A stretch of 64,000 nucleotides of DNA. Source: Salvia splendens (Eukaryota > Streptophyta > Magnoliopsida > Lamiales > Lamiaceae). How positions within the stretch are numbered: position 1 is the stretch's first letter; each line of letters opens with the position of its first letter. A model generated the notes under the pieces. That model was not told where the DNA came from and searched no databases. It saw nothing but the letters and a program-made list of their open reading frames with translations. Both the position numbers and the translations under genes were made by a program. The stretch spans positions 22,986,063-23,050,062 of the forward strand of contig NC_056049.1 in assembly GCF_004379255.2 (NCBI RefSeq). The letters run 5' to 3'. Below, in pieces: positions 35,416-46,799 of the stretch.

Positions 35416-36799
35416 TCCCTCTCTTGTTAAGTTGGATTGATGGTAAACATGCTGGAGGAAGCTTTTGCTAAGGTAACTTTTACTTTCTATCTTTTTGAAC
35501 GATTAGTTTCTTTTGATTTATCGGACTTTGAGTTGTTAATTTAAGTTGTTAAAAATCTCTGTATGTGGACAAAAGATCAGTGTGTGCCTTTTTCATATTT
35601 AAACACACATTGTTTATTTTCTATTGTGCTTTTGCTTCCATATGTGACCGTGACATACTCATCACTTCTTTGGACCTAGTGTAGCTCTGGACTCTTCTAC
35701 TCTTCTTTGCTTGACAACAACATGCTTGTGCTAGAATTGTTAATAGAAAATTATACTTGATTGTTTGTAGTAGCCTAGTCGGTGATGCTGTTCTTTGGAT
35801 GATATGTTCAATGATCATAAAGGCTAGGTTTGAATGTCTGATTATCAAACGTCTAGTAATTGTATCTGAATTTATGATGGGATAATTAAATAAATTAATG
35901 TTTTTGTGACGAGCTAAAATGAAAAGAAAGATGAAACATAAGAACTTTTGGAGCTTAATACATAAGTAGAGCACAACAAGACTTACTTCTGACTCCCGTG
36001 TTACTAGAAGCTCCACAAAAATCTAAATGGGATGGTGGTCAACTTGGGTTGGGCTAATATCTTAGTGCTATTGCTCAAGCGTACATCTATTTGATTCCCA
36101 CAATACCATTCCATAGAAGTTGACTAAATATCTTTCAAGAAAACAAATCAATGAATAATCCTTCCATTTTCTTTATTAAATTTGACCTTGGAGAACTAAG
36201 CAAACAACTTCTATTTATTGGAGGCAATATGGGACTGGAGCCCCATTGAAGAATCTGCTAATAAGATGGAGTTAGTCCATATAGACATGATGCTCTTCTA
36301 CATATTTTATTAAATGGAGGATCTTTAAGGTTTAGACTTTAGAATGTGCTAGAGTGCTGTTAGGAATATGCTAATACCCTATTTTGTAGTTTCCAAAATT
36401 TCTTCGTATTGGCTTCCTTCCACGGGAAAATATTTTCTTTTGATTTGCTTGTGTCAAGTCGTCAACATCTTTAAGAATTTAAGACATTTCGATGGAAAAC
36501 AACAAATTTTGTGAAAAGTTTTGTTCATTCAAATATATAGATTCTCATTAATGAAGCCGATAGAAGTTCATGGGTTCCATCTTGAAATCTATTAGTGATA
36601 AGTGGAGTAGTCCATTAGACTTATATACTTATATAGCGGTTCTAGTTCTTTCTTCAGACCAATGTGGTGATCTTGTAGGGTTTGGGTTTTTTTCTAATTG
36701 TGTGGGACCAGACCTCCATCAAATTGGAACAAATTCGAAGCCTAGATATATTGTCGTGTCAAGCATTTTTTGTTTTAGTCCATGTATATTGTTGGGTCA
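35416..36799. other. 3' flank of SUVH and intergenic DNA
   Basis: A possible 3'UTR intron donor (GCTAAG|GTAACTTT) lies near 35470. No other coding or repeat signal is recognised; the minus frame 35621-36016 shows no family features. Confidence 0.4.
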
Positions 36800-36801
36800 T
36801 A

Positions 36802-37059
36802 CTCCCTCTGTCCCACTATAAATGAGGAGTTTCTTTTGGGCACAGTTTTCAAGAAAATGATATTTATTGAATTAAGCGGAGAGAATAAAGTAGGAGAGAA
36901 GAAAAAGTAGGAGAATATAGTAGGAGAGAAGAAAAAGTAGGAGAGAGGGAATAAAGTAAGAGATGGAAAGGGTGTTACTTTTGCCAAAAAAGGAAATCAA
37001 TGACTACAGTGCGACAACCTAAAATGTAAAGTTGATCACTTATGGTGGGACGAAGGGAG
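36802..37059. mobile_element. Stowaway MITE (258 bp)
   Basis: Ends CTCCCTCTGTCCCACTATAA and, reverse-complemented, CTCCCTTCGTCCCACCATAA, with TA on both sides (36800-36801, 37060-37061). Interior has repeats of AGTAGGAGAGAAGAAAA. Confidence 0.9.
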
Positions 37060-37402
37060 TATAAAGTTTGAACCCATGGTTGACGACTTGCTTTGATATC
37101 TGCACTGATATCATGATAGTAGTTACTGACATTCTATCTATCATGATAGTAGCTCATGACATTTCATCTTAAAATTGGTGATGAGTAGAGTAGCCCATGA
37201 AACTTATATAGTGGTCACGTTCTCTCTTTACACAAATGTATGTCATTTGTTTTGTTTCATTTTTCCAACATACCCTTGATGAACTTTTACGTGATTACAT
37301 GTAAAAGGGTTTAGATGATGCTTATACAACGTTAATGTATTTCTTAATGAATACTGGCAAGTGAACTTAATGAATTGAATGGGTTAATTTTGTCAAAAAA
37401 TA

Positions 37403-37688
37403 CCGACTCCGTCCCATAAAAATGAGCATTTGAAATGACAAGGGTATTAATGTACAATTGGTAAAGTAAGAGAGAGGAGAAGAATGATAGTTAAGTAGTG
37501 TTAGTGGATAGTGGGACCCACATTGTTATTAGTATTTAATGAGTTGTAATAGTGGGTCACATTGGTATAAATGATAAATAAATTGAACTATATAAGTAAT
37601 GAGTTGAGGACAACTTTCCATAAATGGAAATGCCCATATTTTAATGGGACGGACGAAAATGTAAAATGCAAATATGGGACGGAGGGAG
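37403..37688. mobile_element. Stowaway MITE (286 bp)
   Basis: Left end CCGACTCCGTCCCATAAAAA and right end, reverse-complemented, CTCCCTCCGTCCCATATTTG, flanked by TA (37401-37402, 37689-37690). Confidence 0.85.
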
Positions 37689-37690
37689 TA

Positions 37691-39880
37691 TATAAGGTGG
37701 ATACTTTGCTTATCCTAGTTTGGGTTATAGACTTTCATAGCCACCAAGAATGTGAAATAATTTGCTTTTAATTCTCATAGGACATATAACCAAAGATATC
37801 AAAATTTCCATTGTTAGAAATTTTTATCACACATTTATTCTAGACTGTGGAGAGGCCATGCTATATCTAGTCTTGAGTAAAAAAGATGTAGAAAACAATC
37901 TTATCTCCCACAAAGAATTATTCTTTTGCATTATCTGCCATTCGATTTATTCTTTTGCCTTATCTGCCATTCGATTTATTCTTTTGCCTTATCTAACGCA
38001 ATATTTATTATTAGGAAATATCTCTTGTAATTTTATGTTGCTTAGTCTATTTCCTTGTGTAGGTACACATATGACAATACAGGCAAGGCATTAAACATAT
38101 ATGCTGGGTAGAAGACTCCTTCACATACTTTTTGCGGTCGTTTCTGATGATTGTGGAGGTAGTAGCTGCTGATTCCTGCCCTGGAGATTACTGCTGGTTT
38201 TGTGCCTTGATGCGTTTTTGACATCCCTGCAGCGCACAAATAGTAAAAGAAATACGAGTATGCAGCTGCTCTCTGCTTGATGGATTCGTCTAAATATCCG
38301 AGAAGCAAATGCTGCACGCTCTACTCTAGATATTAGAAAATCTTCGGTGAGATTATCCTTTTGTCATCAGCCCGTGTATATGAAATTCCGACATGCATCA
38401 TATAGGTGTAAGTTCTTGGATAATTTCTTCCTCTAACATATAATCTCTTAGCTAGCTGTGGGAGGAGCCATTTGCTTTTTGTCTTCTTAACAATCTCCCC
38501 ATTTTTTGCATTCCAAAATTTTATAGAACCATATTTGATATATCTGATATGTAACTGTCATTTGTTTGCATACTTAGTCAGTAGTACACTTATGTAAGTT
38601 GTAGACGATGATGACGACGACGGCGACGACGACGACGTCTGTGTGTGTTACTTATTTTTACTCTACTTATTTTCTGAGGAAAGTGGTAGATGATGATTCA
38701 TCCATTGTTGGTTAGCAATTTTAGTTTTCACAAACATTTTGTTTGCAGTTTTATTATCTTACTTATTTCAGTTGCATTTCATTCGTTATATAGTACACAT
38801 AGATACAAGACTTTGAATTCCACTAATTTTTTGAATTCTGTATTTTCTTTTAGAAGTATTTTGTAAAGTCCATGTAAAAAATGGTTACTCCTAATCATGG
38901 ACAGAGTTTAGGTTGGATTAACAAAAGTCAACAATATATTTAATTATTAAATATAATTTTTGATATATCTAACTAGTACAAGTTATGTTCGTAAATGCAA
39001 GTGAGTAGTTGGCCAACATGTGGTTTCTTATTAGAGTGGGTCAACTTGTTATAAAACCTATCTTTGCTTTGAATCTTTCTGTTTTGAGTTTCAAACTTAT
39101 TTTTTCTTTATCAAAATTATTGGATATGAATCACTTTACTAACATACACAATATGCAATAAAATAAGTATGAGTTAAAATTTGATGTAATAAAAAAGATA
39201 TTTTAATGAGCTTACGATCATTATTGTTTTAAAATATATATATTTTATACAACTTTATTAGTTAATAATATTTATATATTGTATAAATAAAATAAATTTT
39301 TGATTATGGATAGCTCATTAATAAAAGTATAGCATTGAAAAGAAAATAAAGTTATGTTGGGTTGATCTACTAATGGGAGTAATGATTATAATAATATAGG
39401 AAAAATAATTATTGAGTTATGTTGGATTAAATGAAAGTTACCATTAATTAAAAACTTATAATTAGCTTTATAAAAAAGTCAGATTTTCTTTGCAAATATT
39501 GTATATAAATTTTGTCGAGTTAAAAATCGATAAAATAATAGTCTCTATTTTTTATTTATCCAACTGCTAGGTAACTTTTGATATACCTAACTTTTGAATA
39601 CGCCTTTTGATGTACCTAACTCTAGTTATGAGTTGGTTACATCAAAAGATATATCCATTGAAAATGGGTGGTTGGCTAACATCTCATTAATCAGATTCAT
39701 AAATCATTAATGAAACTATTGACAATGTTCACTCTAAAACATATCACTTCCAAATACAAGAAAATAAGATCTATAAAACTTCAATTGACAATAAATTGAT
39801 CTAATAAAAGAATTGGAGCATTATATTCAAGAAAAATATTTCCACTTCAATACAGGCTAAAGAAACATGATCTAAAAATG
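37691..39880. other. intergenic DNA: 29-bp tandem repeat, GC-richer block, dispersed repeat
   Basis: 37921-37999 holds nearly three copies of a 29-bp unit (TTCTTTTGC with TTATCTGCCATTCG). 38090-38330 is GC-richer than its surroundings and follows a plausible acceptor (CTTGTGTAG); it may be a spliced untranslated exon of the upstream gene, but no protein is recognised. A GAC-rich microsatellite lies at about 38607-38638. From 38940 on, AT-rich dispersed repeat DNA includes the 43-bp palindrome at 39605-39647. Confidence 0.5.
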
Positions 39881-39892
39881 AAGCTCACCTTA

Positions 39893-40079
39893 TCTGTTAA
39901 AACATTCTCAACCACCTTCACAACATCATCTTTCTCTTGTTCTTGCACTTGATCAAGTAGCACAGAAACCATCGATGGATAGACTGAGAAACCCCTTCGG
40001 CTCATTTTCCCAGAAGATTGGAATTGCCTTATAGCAAACCTTTGTTCACCACCCTATCGAGTTCACAGCCACATTTCTC
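39893..40079 (-). pseudogene. duplicated tail of an Rf-like PPR gene
   Basis: Minus-strand reading gives MEKCGC at 40079, a gap, KAIPIF, then MSRRGFSVYPSMVSVLLDQV and EQEKDDVVKVVENVLTDK, close to the end of the adjacent PPR gene (KAIPVFEEMSRRGFSVNSSM). It lies directly 3' of that gene's stop at 40114. It has no start, has a frameshift near 40000 and no PPR repeats of its own, so it is a remnant of a duplicated C-terminus. Confidence 0.75.
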
Positions 40080-40113
40080 CATTTCTCAAAGCAAAGCAAA
40101 GCGAAGACCATAC

Positions 40114-41901
40114 CTATCTGCTAACATAAAATGAAGTTCGCATTTTCTCCGGCACAACTCTCTTAATCATCTCCCCAAGTACACTGTATTTCCGTTGTTT
40201 TTGCACTTCACAAAGAAGCTTTGAAGCCATAGATGAATTGACTGAGAAACCCCTTCGGCTCATTTCCTCGAAGACTGGAATTGCCTTCTGAAGATCATTT
40301 CTTTTCAGCAACTCTTCGATCACAACATAATATGTCACGCCATCAGGCGGGCAGCCACATCTCTCCATTTCTTTAAGCAACCATATTGCCTCCCTCGTCA
40401 GACCTCTTCCACATAGCAAGCCAATAACAGCAGTATATGTCATAACATCAGGTCTTAAACCTTTAGAAGGAAGTAGGTAGAAAACATCTCTAGCGAGGTC
40501 CAGTTTTCCTTCTCTACACAATCCACTGATAAGGATATTATACGTGATCATATCTGGATTAACTCCTCGCTCTTCCATTGAGTGCACTAGTGACAACGCA
40601 TAATCCATTTGACGAGCCTTGCGCAGGCCATCCAACAAGATATTACACGTAATCACATCAGGATGCACATTTTGAGCTTGCATATCATTGAAAAGTCTCC
40701 AGGCATCGGCACATTTGCCTACACTAAGCAATCCATGTATCATGGCGTTATAGGTACTAGTTGTGTGGCGTAAGCCTCTACGGGAAACTTCAAGAAAGAC
40801 GGCCCAAGCTTCATTTACTCTTCGTTTCTTGCAATATCCATCAATCAAGCTGCTATACGCGATCATATTGGGCTCAATACCTCTATCCGCTAGGTAATCA
40901 AGCAAGTCTTTCGCTCGATCCATTTCCCCTTGCGAACAATAGCCATCTATCAACGTAGTGTAAGTGTAAGCATCCGGAGAAACCCTCTGCTCCAACATAA
41001 TTCCCACCATATCCTCCGCCTCCTTCACCATCCCCTTCTTGCAAAGAATGTTGATGAATATATTAAAAGCGGCCGCATTCAAACGCATTTTAGCATCGCG
41101 CATATCGCAAATCAATTTCCTCATGTCTTCCCACCTCCCAGCAACGCACAAGTTATAGATCATCGAAGTATACGTGGCAGCATCGGGTAAAACGCCCCTC
41201 TCGACCATTTTCGGCCATAGCTGCATCGCATCATCAACCATCCCACCCTTGCACAAAGCATCAAGCACAGTTTTATAAGCATGGACACTAGCCTTGTAGC
41301 CCGTCTTCGCCAACACCTCAAGATGATAACACGCTGCACCAGCGTTCCCCCCTTCGCTAAGCCCTTTAATCAGAGTCGCAACCATAACATCATTAACCTC
41401 ACAAAGTTCACAAGCTAACACCTTTCTAAACAAAATCTCTGCTTCAACTGAATTACCATCTCTAAAAAGCCCTTTCAAGAGAGTGGTAAAAGTCGCCACA
41501 TTTGGCTCATGCCCTAGCTTCAATAAGCTGCCCAACATAGCGAAACCTAGATCAACCCGTTTGAGATGGCAATAGCAATTGACTGCGATATTGAACGTGT
41601 AGTTATTTATCACCACGCTCGATTGACGCGTTTCATCGAACATGGAGAGGGCAATCAAGTAATGTTTCATCTTGACGGTAACAGACAACAATTTGTTGAA
41701 TACAGTATGGGAGGGGTGTGGACTAACGCTCATCATTTCACGGTACAATGAAACCGCATCATATACGTCATTTATGTGGCTGAAATCTGGGTAAGGGAGA
41801 GGGATTTGAGCAGTTTTACCCGGTTTGACCAGAGTTAGGCGAGGAATCAGAGCTCTCGCACAAGCCGCCATGCTCCTTCGCAAGATTTTTGTTTCAGACA
41901 A
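40114..41901 (-). CDS. Rf-like P-class pentatricopeptide repeat protein
   Basis: An intronless frame of 595 residues (585 if the second Met, in SMAACARALIPR, is used). The basic, Ala- and Arg-rich start suits an organelle presequence. About 14 tandem 35-residue P-type PPR motifs can be counted, from SHTVFNKLLSV through DAYTYTTLIDGYC, NMIAYSSLIDGYCKK and DMITYNILISGLCREGK to DGVTYYVVIEELL. Motif style (LIDGYC, LISGLC) is that of the Restorer-of-fertility-like clade, whose members bind and cleave or silence mitochondrial transcripts. RNA target unknown. A related gene lies at 44.8-46.4 kb on the same strand, and RFL genes usually occur in such clusters. Confidence 0.9.
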   Translation of the reverse strand: MSETKILRRSMAACARALIPRLTLVKPGKTAQIPLPYPDFSHINDVYDAVSLYREMMSVSPHPSHTVFNKLLSVTVKMKHYLIALSMFDETRQSSVVINNYTFNIAVNCYCHLKRVDLGFAMLGSLLKLGHEPNVATFTTLLKGLFRDGNSVEAEILFRKVLACELCEVNDVMVATLIKGLSEGGNAGAACYHLEVLAKTGYKASVHAYKTVLDALCKGGMVDDAMQLWPKMVERGVLPDAATYTSMIYNLCVAGRWEDMRKLICDMRDAKMRLNAAAFNIFINILCKKGMVKEAEDMVGIMLEQRVSPDAYTYTTLIDGYCSQGEMDRAKDLLDYLADRGIEPNMIAYSSLIDGYCKKRRVNEAWAVFLEVSRRGLRHTTSTYNAMIHGLLSVGKCADAWRLFNDMQAQNVHPDVITCNILLDGLRKARQMDYALSLVHSMEERGVNPDMITYNILISGLCREGKLDLARDVFYLLPSKGLRPDVMTYTAVIGLLCGRGLTREAIWLLKEMERCGCPPDGVTYYVVIEELLKRNDLQKAIPVFEEMSRRGFSVNSSMASKLLCEVQKQRKYSVLGEMIKRVVPEKMRTSFYVSR

Positions 41902-41949
41902 TTGTTCTGTACAACTTCAGTATTGGAGTATTTCATTTGGCAAAATCAA

Positions 41950-42501
41950 TCGCTTAGATTTCATGTTTGCAAAGATCCGTCCTTTTGAATAAAGAAAAGA
42001 GAAATATGTTATTCATAAAAAAAACGAAAAAAAATAAATAGTAGTATCAATCTTGGCCAATTCAATCCCAGGCAATATTGAGACAAATTAATCTTAAATA
42101 ATGCACTAATTATCGAGCCAATTCAATCTCGAGCAATACTAGTACAAGTTAATTCCAAGCAGTGCTACTATATCAATAACAAATTATATACTTCATCCGT
42201 CCATTATTTTGCTAGTATTTCACTGAACTTGGAGGAGTATATTCCACTTCATCACTTAACTCACATTTCTTATAAAATTAGTATATAAAAATGACATTCA
42301 TATTCTACTAAATTTTTTCACTTACATTCGTATTTCTTAAAATTTGTGATGATCATTTCCCTAATGGGGCATTTAATGACAAGTAGAGTTTGTATTTATT
42401 TCCATGGGTTAGGCTAAAAATGTTATTGGGCCGAGATAGCCCAATTTAGGATATATACAGTCGGCCCAAGTCCAACAGACTCTTTTCGAGTCAGGTGAGC
42501 T
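41950..42501. other. intergenic DNA upstream of the first PPR gene
   Basis: AT-rich promoter-side sequence. 42190-42385 resembles a decayed Stowaway (CTTCATCCGTCCATTATTTT) without a readable right end. Confidence 0.45.
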
Positions 42502-42504
42502 TAA

Positions 42505-44496
42505 GAGCATCGACAATGGCGCCTAGCGCACCACCTAGCCGAGCCCCGGCGCTAGGCGAACCATTGCAACCGCCTAGCGGTTTTCCGAAAAAAAAATCGC
42601 CTAGCGCTAGGTGATATACGGGCGCTGGGCGATCCGCTCGGCGCCATTGCAGGGTCCGGATCGCCGAGCGCATCGCCCAACGGTTTTTTTTTAAATTTCG
42701 AAACACTATATATACGCGCTTTGCACGTCATTTTCATTCGTAATACTTGTTTTAACGAGTTTTCTCTCTATCTTAATTTCTGTACAAGAGCAACAACGTG
42801 AAATGGAGAACAACAACGAAGGTACTCCAGTGACGAGCGGGTCTCAAACTCCCCCGGTACCCTTGGGAGGTGGATGGGGGTCCGATGCCAGGGTACTACA
42901 ACATGTACCCGTGGCAGGGGATGATGCCCGGGATGGCAGCCGAGGGGAATATGCCCGGGATGGCAGCTGGGGGAGTATGCCGGCGTGGTAGGGGGTAGCG
43001 GGGATGCAACCCGGTATGCAGATGATGCCGGGGTGGGTGACCGGGATGCAGATGATGCTGGGGGGGGGGACGGCTATGCAGCCCCCGACAGGAGGGGTAC
43101 CGGCGACGCAGGGGACGCCGGGGGAGGAAAACGTCTATCGCCCCAGTTTTGATTTTTCGACTGCTTCTTCGCACATATCGACCCCAACGGAGGCGCAGTT
43201 CACGCAATTTGAGACTTTTTCCTTAGAGGAGTTGGAGTTTGATATTCTCGAAGTTCCGGATACTCCCGTTCAAACGGGGGGAGTAGTGCGGGGTCGTGCC
43301 GCCCCAAAGAAGAAGGGCAAGGGGAAGAGGGTCAGCGAGTCGTCGCAGCCGGGTGAGGACGACTGCTCGGTACGGAGGAGGTGGACGGATGCGGAGAACG
43401 TCGCGCTGTCCAAGGCGTGGGTGAGTGTTTGCGATGATTCCCTCACTTCGAACAATCAGAGGATCGTCAACTTGTGGGCTAAAATAGCAGTAGCCTACAA
43501 GACATTTTGCCCGGAGGGGAGGCCACGCACCGGGGAGGATTGCCAGAAGGCGTGGGACCGAATCAGGGCTGCGGTCTCCCGATTTTCGGGCTTGTACACC
43601 AACGCCCTCCGCATGCAGAGTAGTGGCCAAACGGAGGATGACTGCAGGAGGATAGCGGAGAAAGCCTTCCCCCAGCCCGGGTTGTATAAGGATTTCACCT
43701 ACTGGAACTGCTTTGTGGTGCTAAACGAATCCTAGAAGTTTCGAGCAGGTGCGCTGGCTGGCCGAAGAAGCAACGACTGAACTACACTGGTGATTTCAGC
43801 TGCAGCAGCGGTGGTTCCCACGACCTCCCCGAGACGGCCCAGGTGATCCCCACCCCTCGTTCGTTCGCTCGCCGACCTCGCCCGGCTGGGCAAAAGCGGG
43901 CGCAACGGGAGGCGAGGGGGGTCGCCTGGGGTTCCTAGGAGATCCAGTCGGCATCCCCCCTTGGCCACTTCACAGAGGATCTCAAATTCTTCGCGCGTCA
44001 ACAAACGCGCGCTCAGATGGTCAAGACGTTAGCCGAATGGCGGGCGGCAACGGACCCCGAGGAGAAGAGTTTTCTTCACGCATTGCTCGTGAGCATGCGT
44101 GACGATTTGAGTGGAGGCGGCGGCGACGGTGGCGACTGTGGCGGCGACGACGACGGCGACAACAGAGGCGAGGAGTGAATTTTTTAATTAATATGCTTTT
44201 TTTAATTAATGTACTTTTTAAATTTTATTGTATTTTTTTTAATTAATGTACTTTTTAAATTTTAATAGTATTATTAAATTTTTCCGTATCTGTGTCATAA
44301 ATTTAATTCCGTATGTGGTGTGATTGCTAATTATTTGTTTTATATAATTTTGAGTGATATGGCTAGACTATGGCTGGGTTATTTGCTTGTCTTGATGATG
44401 TGACAGAAGGATTTTTAGGGCGGGTGATGTGGCAGGAGGAATTTGTGGTTAGGCTATGACTGAGCTATTGCTGGGCTATTCCTAGTGTGGATGCTC
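42505..44496 (+). mobile_element. PIF/Harbinger element H5 (1992 bp), SANT-ORF only
   Basis: Left end GAGCATCGACAATGGCGCC and right end, reverse-complemented, GAGCATCCACACTAGGAATA are inverted. The 3-bp duplication TAA lies at 42502-42504 and 44497-44499. Subterminal DNA repeats CGCCTAGCG. The TATA box and leader (ACTATATATACGCG, about 42705; then TTTGCACGTCATTTTCATTC) are shared with H6. No transposase is present. Confidence 0.88.
42803..44178 (+). pseudogene. Harbinger Myb/SANT-like accessory protein (H5), frameshifted
   Basis: ATG at 42803 (MENNNEGTPVTSGSQTPPVP) is followed by a shift near 42885 away from the Met/Gly/Pro-rich linker. A second frame (43004-43735) reads MQPGMQMMPG repeats and a basic patch (APKKKGKGKR). 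It then gives the SANT/trihelix-like domain: RRRWTDAENVALSKAWVSV, NLWAKIAVAYKTFCPEGRPR, KAWDRIRAAVSRFSGLYTNA and PGLYKDFTYWNCFVVLNES. A TAG at 43733-43735 replaces a Glu codon (GAG), and the C-terminal part to 44178 continues with frame changes. The DNA-binding domain itself is uninterrupted from 43004. Confidence 0.85.
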
Positions 44497-44499
44497 TAA

Positions 44500-44830
44500 A
44501 TTCCCTCCCCGATAGATTAAAGGTACGAATGTACACGTGTCTTGTAGTGTCCGATTTATAAGTTGTAGCTCAACTTGCAGTTTATAGCAAAACAGCCTCA
44601 CCAAAGCACAGACCAAAATGAGTGATGGAAACAAATTTTGACACAATAGAAGTAGCTTCTACATCTAATTACTCATTCTATCTGCACATATTTATGTACA
44701 TTGGCACAGATCAAGTAGCTTCAATCTGTAGATAAATTGTTCATTGGTTCTCAACTAAACTTCAACCAGAAAATTCTCTGTATCCCCATCCACATCCAGT
44801 CCACTCATTTTTCTCCATTTCTCGGGGATA
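44500..44830. other. 3' flank of the second PPR gene
   Basis: AT-rich spacer between H5 and the PPR stop at 44831; probably the PPR 3' UTR. Nothing else seen. Confidence 0.5.
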
Positions 44831-46366
44831 CTAGAGTATCGCCTCCTCCTCTGCCAATCCCTTCTCACAACGCGAGCCACTAATCATCTCATACAGTCGA
44901 GCACTGGGTTGCAAGCCTTTGGAAGGAAGTTCATTAAAAATACCTCTTGCAAGGTCATGTCTTCCTTCTTTACACAAGCCACAGATAAGGATATCATACG
45001 TGATTATATTAGGTGTAACTCCCCGGTCTTCCATCGCACGCACTAATGAAATTGCTTCATCATTACGATGAGCTTTGCACAAGCCAGCCAGCAAGATACT
45101 ATATGTAAAAATATCTGGATGAACTCCCTGAGCTTCCATATCGCTGAAGAGCTTCCACCCATCCGAAAATCTGTCTTCACGCAACAACTCCTTTATCATA
45201 GAGCTATACTGACCACTTGTATTCTGTGGACCTTTCCCAGGAACTTCCAGAAAGTCAGGCTTAGCTTCATCTATGTTTCCGTTCTTGCAATACCCGTTGA
45301 TTAAACTACCATAGCTAAACACATTATTGGGCTTAATGCCCTTTTCCGCAAGAGAATCAATTAACTCCCTCGCTTTATCCATTTTCCCGTGACAGCAGTA
45401 TCCATCTATCAAGGCATTATAAGTGTAGACATCAGGACTAACATTTTGTTGCATCATAATTTCCACAAGATCCTCCGCCTCTTCCACCCTACCATTCTTG
45501 CAAAGCATGTTCACCAACACAGTAAAAGTGATCACGTTAATACAAACCTTCTTATCAAACATTTCACGCAGCAAAACTCGCACAACATCCCATCTACCGG
45601 CACAACACAACGCATGAACAATCGAGGTATAAGTGACAGTATTTGGCAAAACACCCCGTTCAACCATTCTGCGCAATACCAGTATCGCATCCTGAACCAT
45701 CCCGCCCTTGCATAAACTATCAACGAGAGTGTTATACGCATAATTGCTACTAATGCAACCCCTTTTAGCAAACAGATCAATATAATTACATGCTGTCGCA
45801 GTGTGCCCTGCTTTGCAAAGCCCATGAACAAAGAAAGAAACTGTAAGTTGACAAGGCTCAATGAGTTTATCATCTAACAGCTTGTTAAAGAGCTTCTCTG
45901 CCTCAATAGCCTTATCACCTAAAAAAAGCCCCTTTATGAGAGTATTGAAAATCACGACATCGGGTTCGTACCCGAGCTTGAAAAAGCTGCCCAATAAAGA
46001 AAACCCCAAATCCACCCGATTTAAAAGGCAATAGCAATGCATAATGATGCTGAATGTGTACTCATTTACAGGGAGACCTGATTGACGCATTCCGTCGAAC
46101 ATTGAGAGGGCAGCGGAGTAGTGCTCCATATGGACAACAGTAGTCAACAATTTGTTGTATACAGAAATGGAAGGCTGTGGTCTGATCCGAGACATTTCAC
46201 GAAACAAGAAATTGGCAAATTGGATGTCGTTTATAGAGCTGAAATCAATTCTGAGCATAGATGAAAAGGGCTTCCTACCTTCGTAGCGGAAATTGGAACA
46301 GCAGAGAGAGATTGAGTGAGGAACAGTACCGAATCGAGCAGCAATTCTTCTGAGAATCAGCGACAT
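44831..46366 (-). CDS. Rf-like P-class pentatricopeptide repeat protein, shortened C-terminus
   Basis: An intronless frame of 511 residues beginning MSLILRRIAARFGTVPHS, a basic organelle-presequence-like start. About 12 full P-type motifs and a partial 13th can be counted, from SISVYNKLLTTVV through NTVTYTSIVHALCCAGRWD and DVYTYNALIDGYCCHGK to NIITYDILICGLCKEGRHD. It aligns throughout with the PPR protein at 40.1-41.9 kb, which has one more repeat plus a tail, so this copy ends about 70-80 residues early. The NNVFSYGSL motif carries one extra residue. Probably a clustered RFL paralogue acting on organelle RNA; the shortening may reduce function. Confidence 0.88.
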   Translation of the reverse strand: MSLILRRIAARFGTVPHSISLCCSNFRYEGRKPFSSMLRIDFSSINDIQFANFLFREMSRIRPQPSISVYNKLLTTVVHMEHYSAALSMFDGMRQSGLPVNEYTFSIIMHCYCLLNRVDLGFSLLGSFFKLGYEPDVVIFNTLIKGLFLGDKAIEAEKLFNKLLDDKLIEPCQLTVSFFVHGLCKAGHTATACNYIDLFAKRGCISSNYAYNTLVDSLCKGGMVQDAILVLRRMVERGVLPNTVTYTSIVHALCCAGRWDVVRVLLREMFDKKVCINVITFTVLVNMLCKNGRVEEAEDLVEIMMQQNVSPDVYTYNALIDGYCCHGKMDKARELIDSLAEKGIKPNNVFSYGSLINGYCKNGNIDEAKPDFLEVPGKGPQNTSGQYSSMIKELLREDRFSDGWKLFSDMEAQGVHPDIFTYSILLAGLCKAHRNDEAISLVRAMEDRGVTPNIITYDILICGLCKEGRHDLARGIFNELPSKGLQPSARLYEMISGSRCEKGLAEEEAIL

Positions 46367-46799
46367 TGCAGAAACCCTGATGCTGATAGCAGGATTTTTG
46401 ATGATTTATGAAGAATATGAAAAAGAAATTGAGAAATTGAATCTCCTATTTCATTCCAACAAAAATGAATTGAAGAAGATGGGCTTTTTAGGGTGTCCAG
46501 TATAAGGCGGACACGCCCAATAGCCCCGCCCTAGTTTTTGTCCATAGCCCTAATTTTGTTATCCATAGTCTCAAAATTCTATTTCTGCCACTATAGTGGA
46601 CAACTCCAATAGCCCCCAAATTTTATAATCAATTTTTATTTTAAATATTTTTAGTTTCAATCAAGTGTAATTTAAATAATCGCAGTATAAATAACTAGAA
46701 TACGAGGTAATTATGCCCGAATATTCGTTGTATTGGAAACCGGTAAAATTATACAACGAATAATTAAAATAAAATATAACTACAAAACTCCGGCACCGT

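Noticed and set aside
37921..37999. 29-bp repeat resembling CRISPR repeat length
   Set aside because: Directly adjacent copies without spacers; a minisatellite.
38042..38317. Minus-strand 91-codon frame in the GC-richer block
   Set aside because: No family resemblance; kept only as a possible untranslated exon on the other strand.
42190..42385. Possible Stowaway MITE upstream of the first PPR gene
   Set aside because: Only a left-end-like sequence is visible; no matching right end or TA pair could be fixed.
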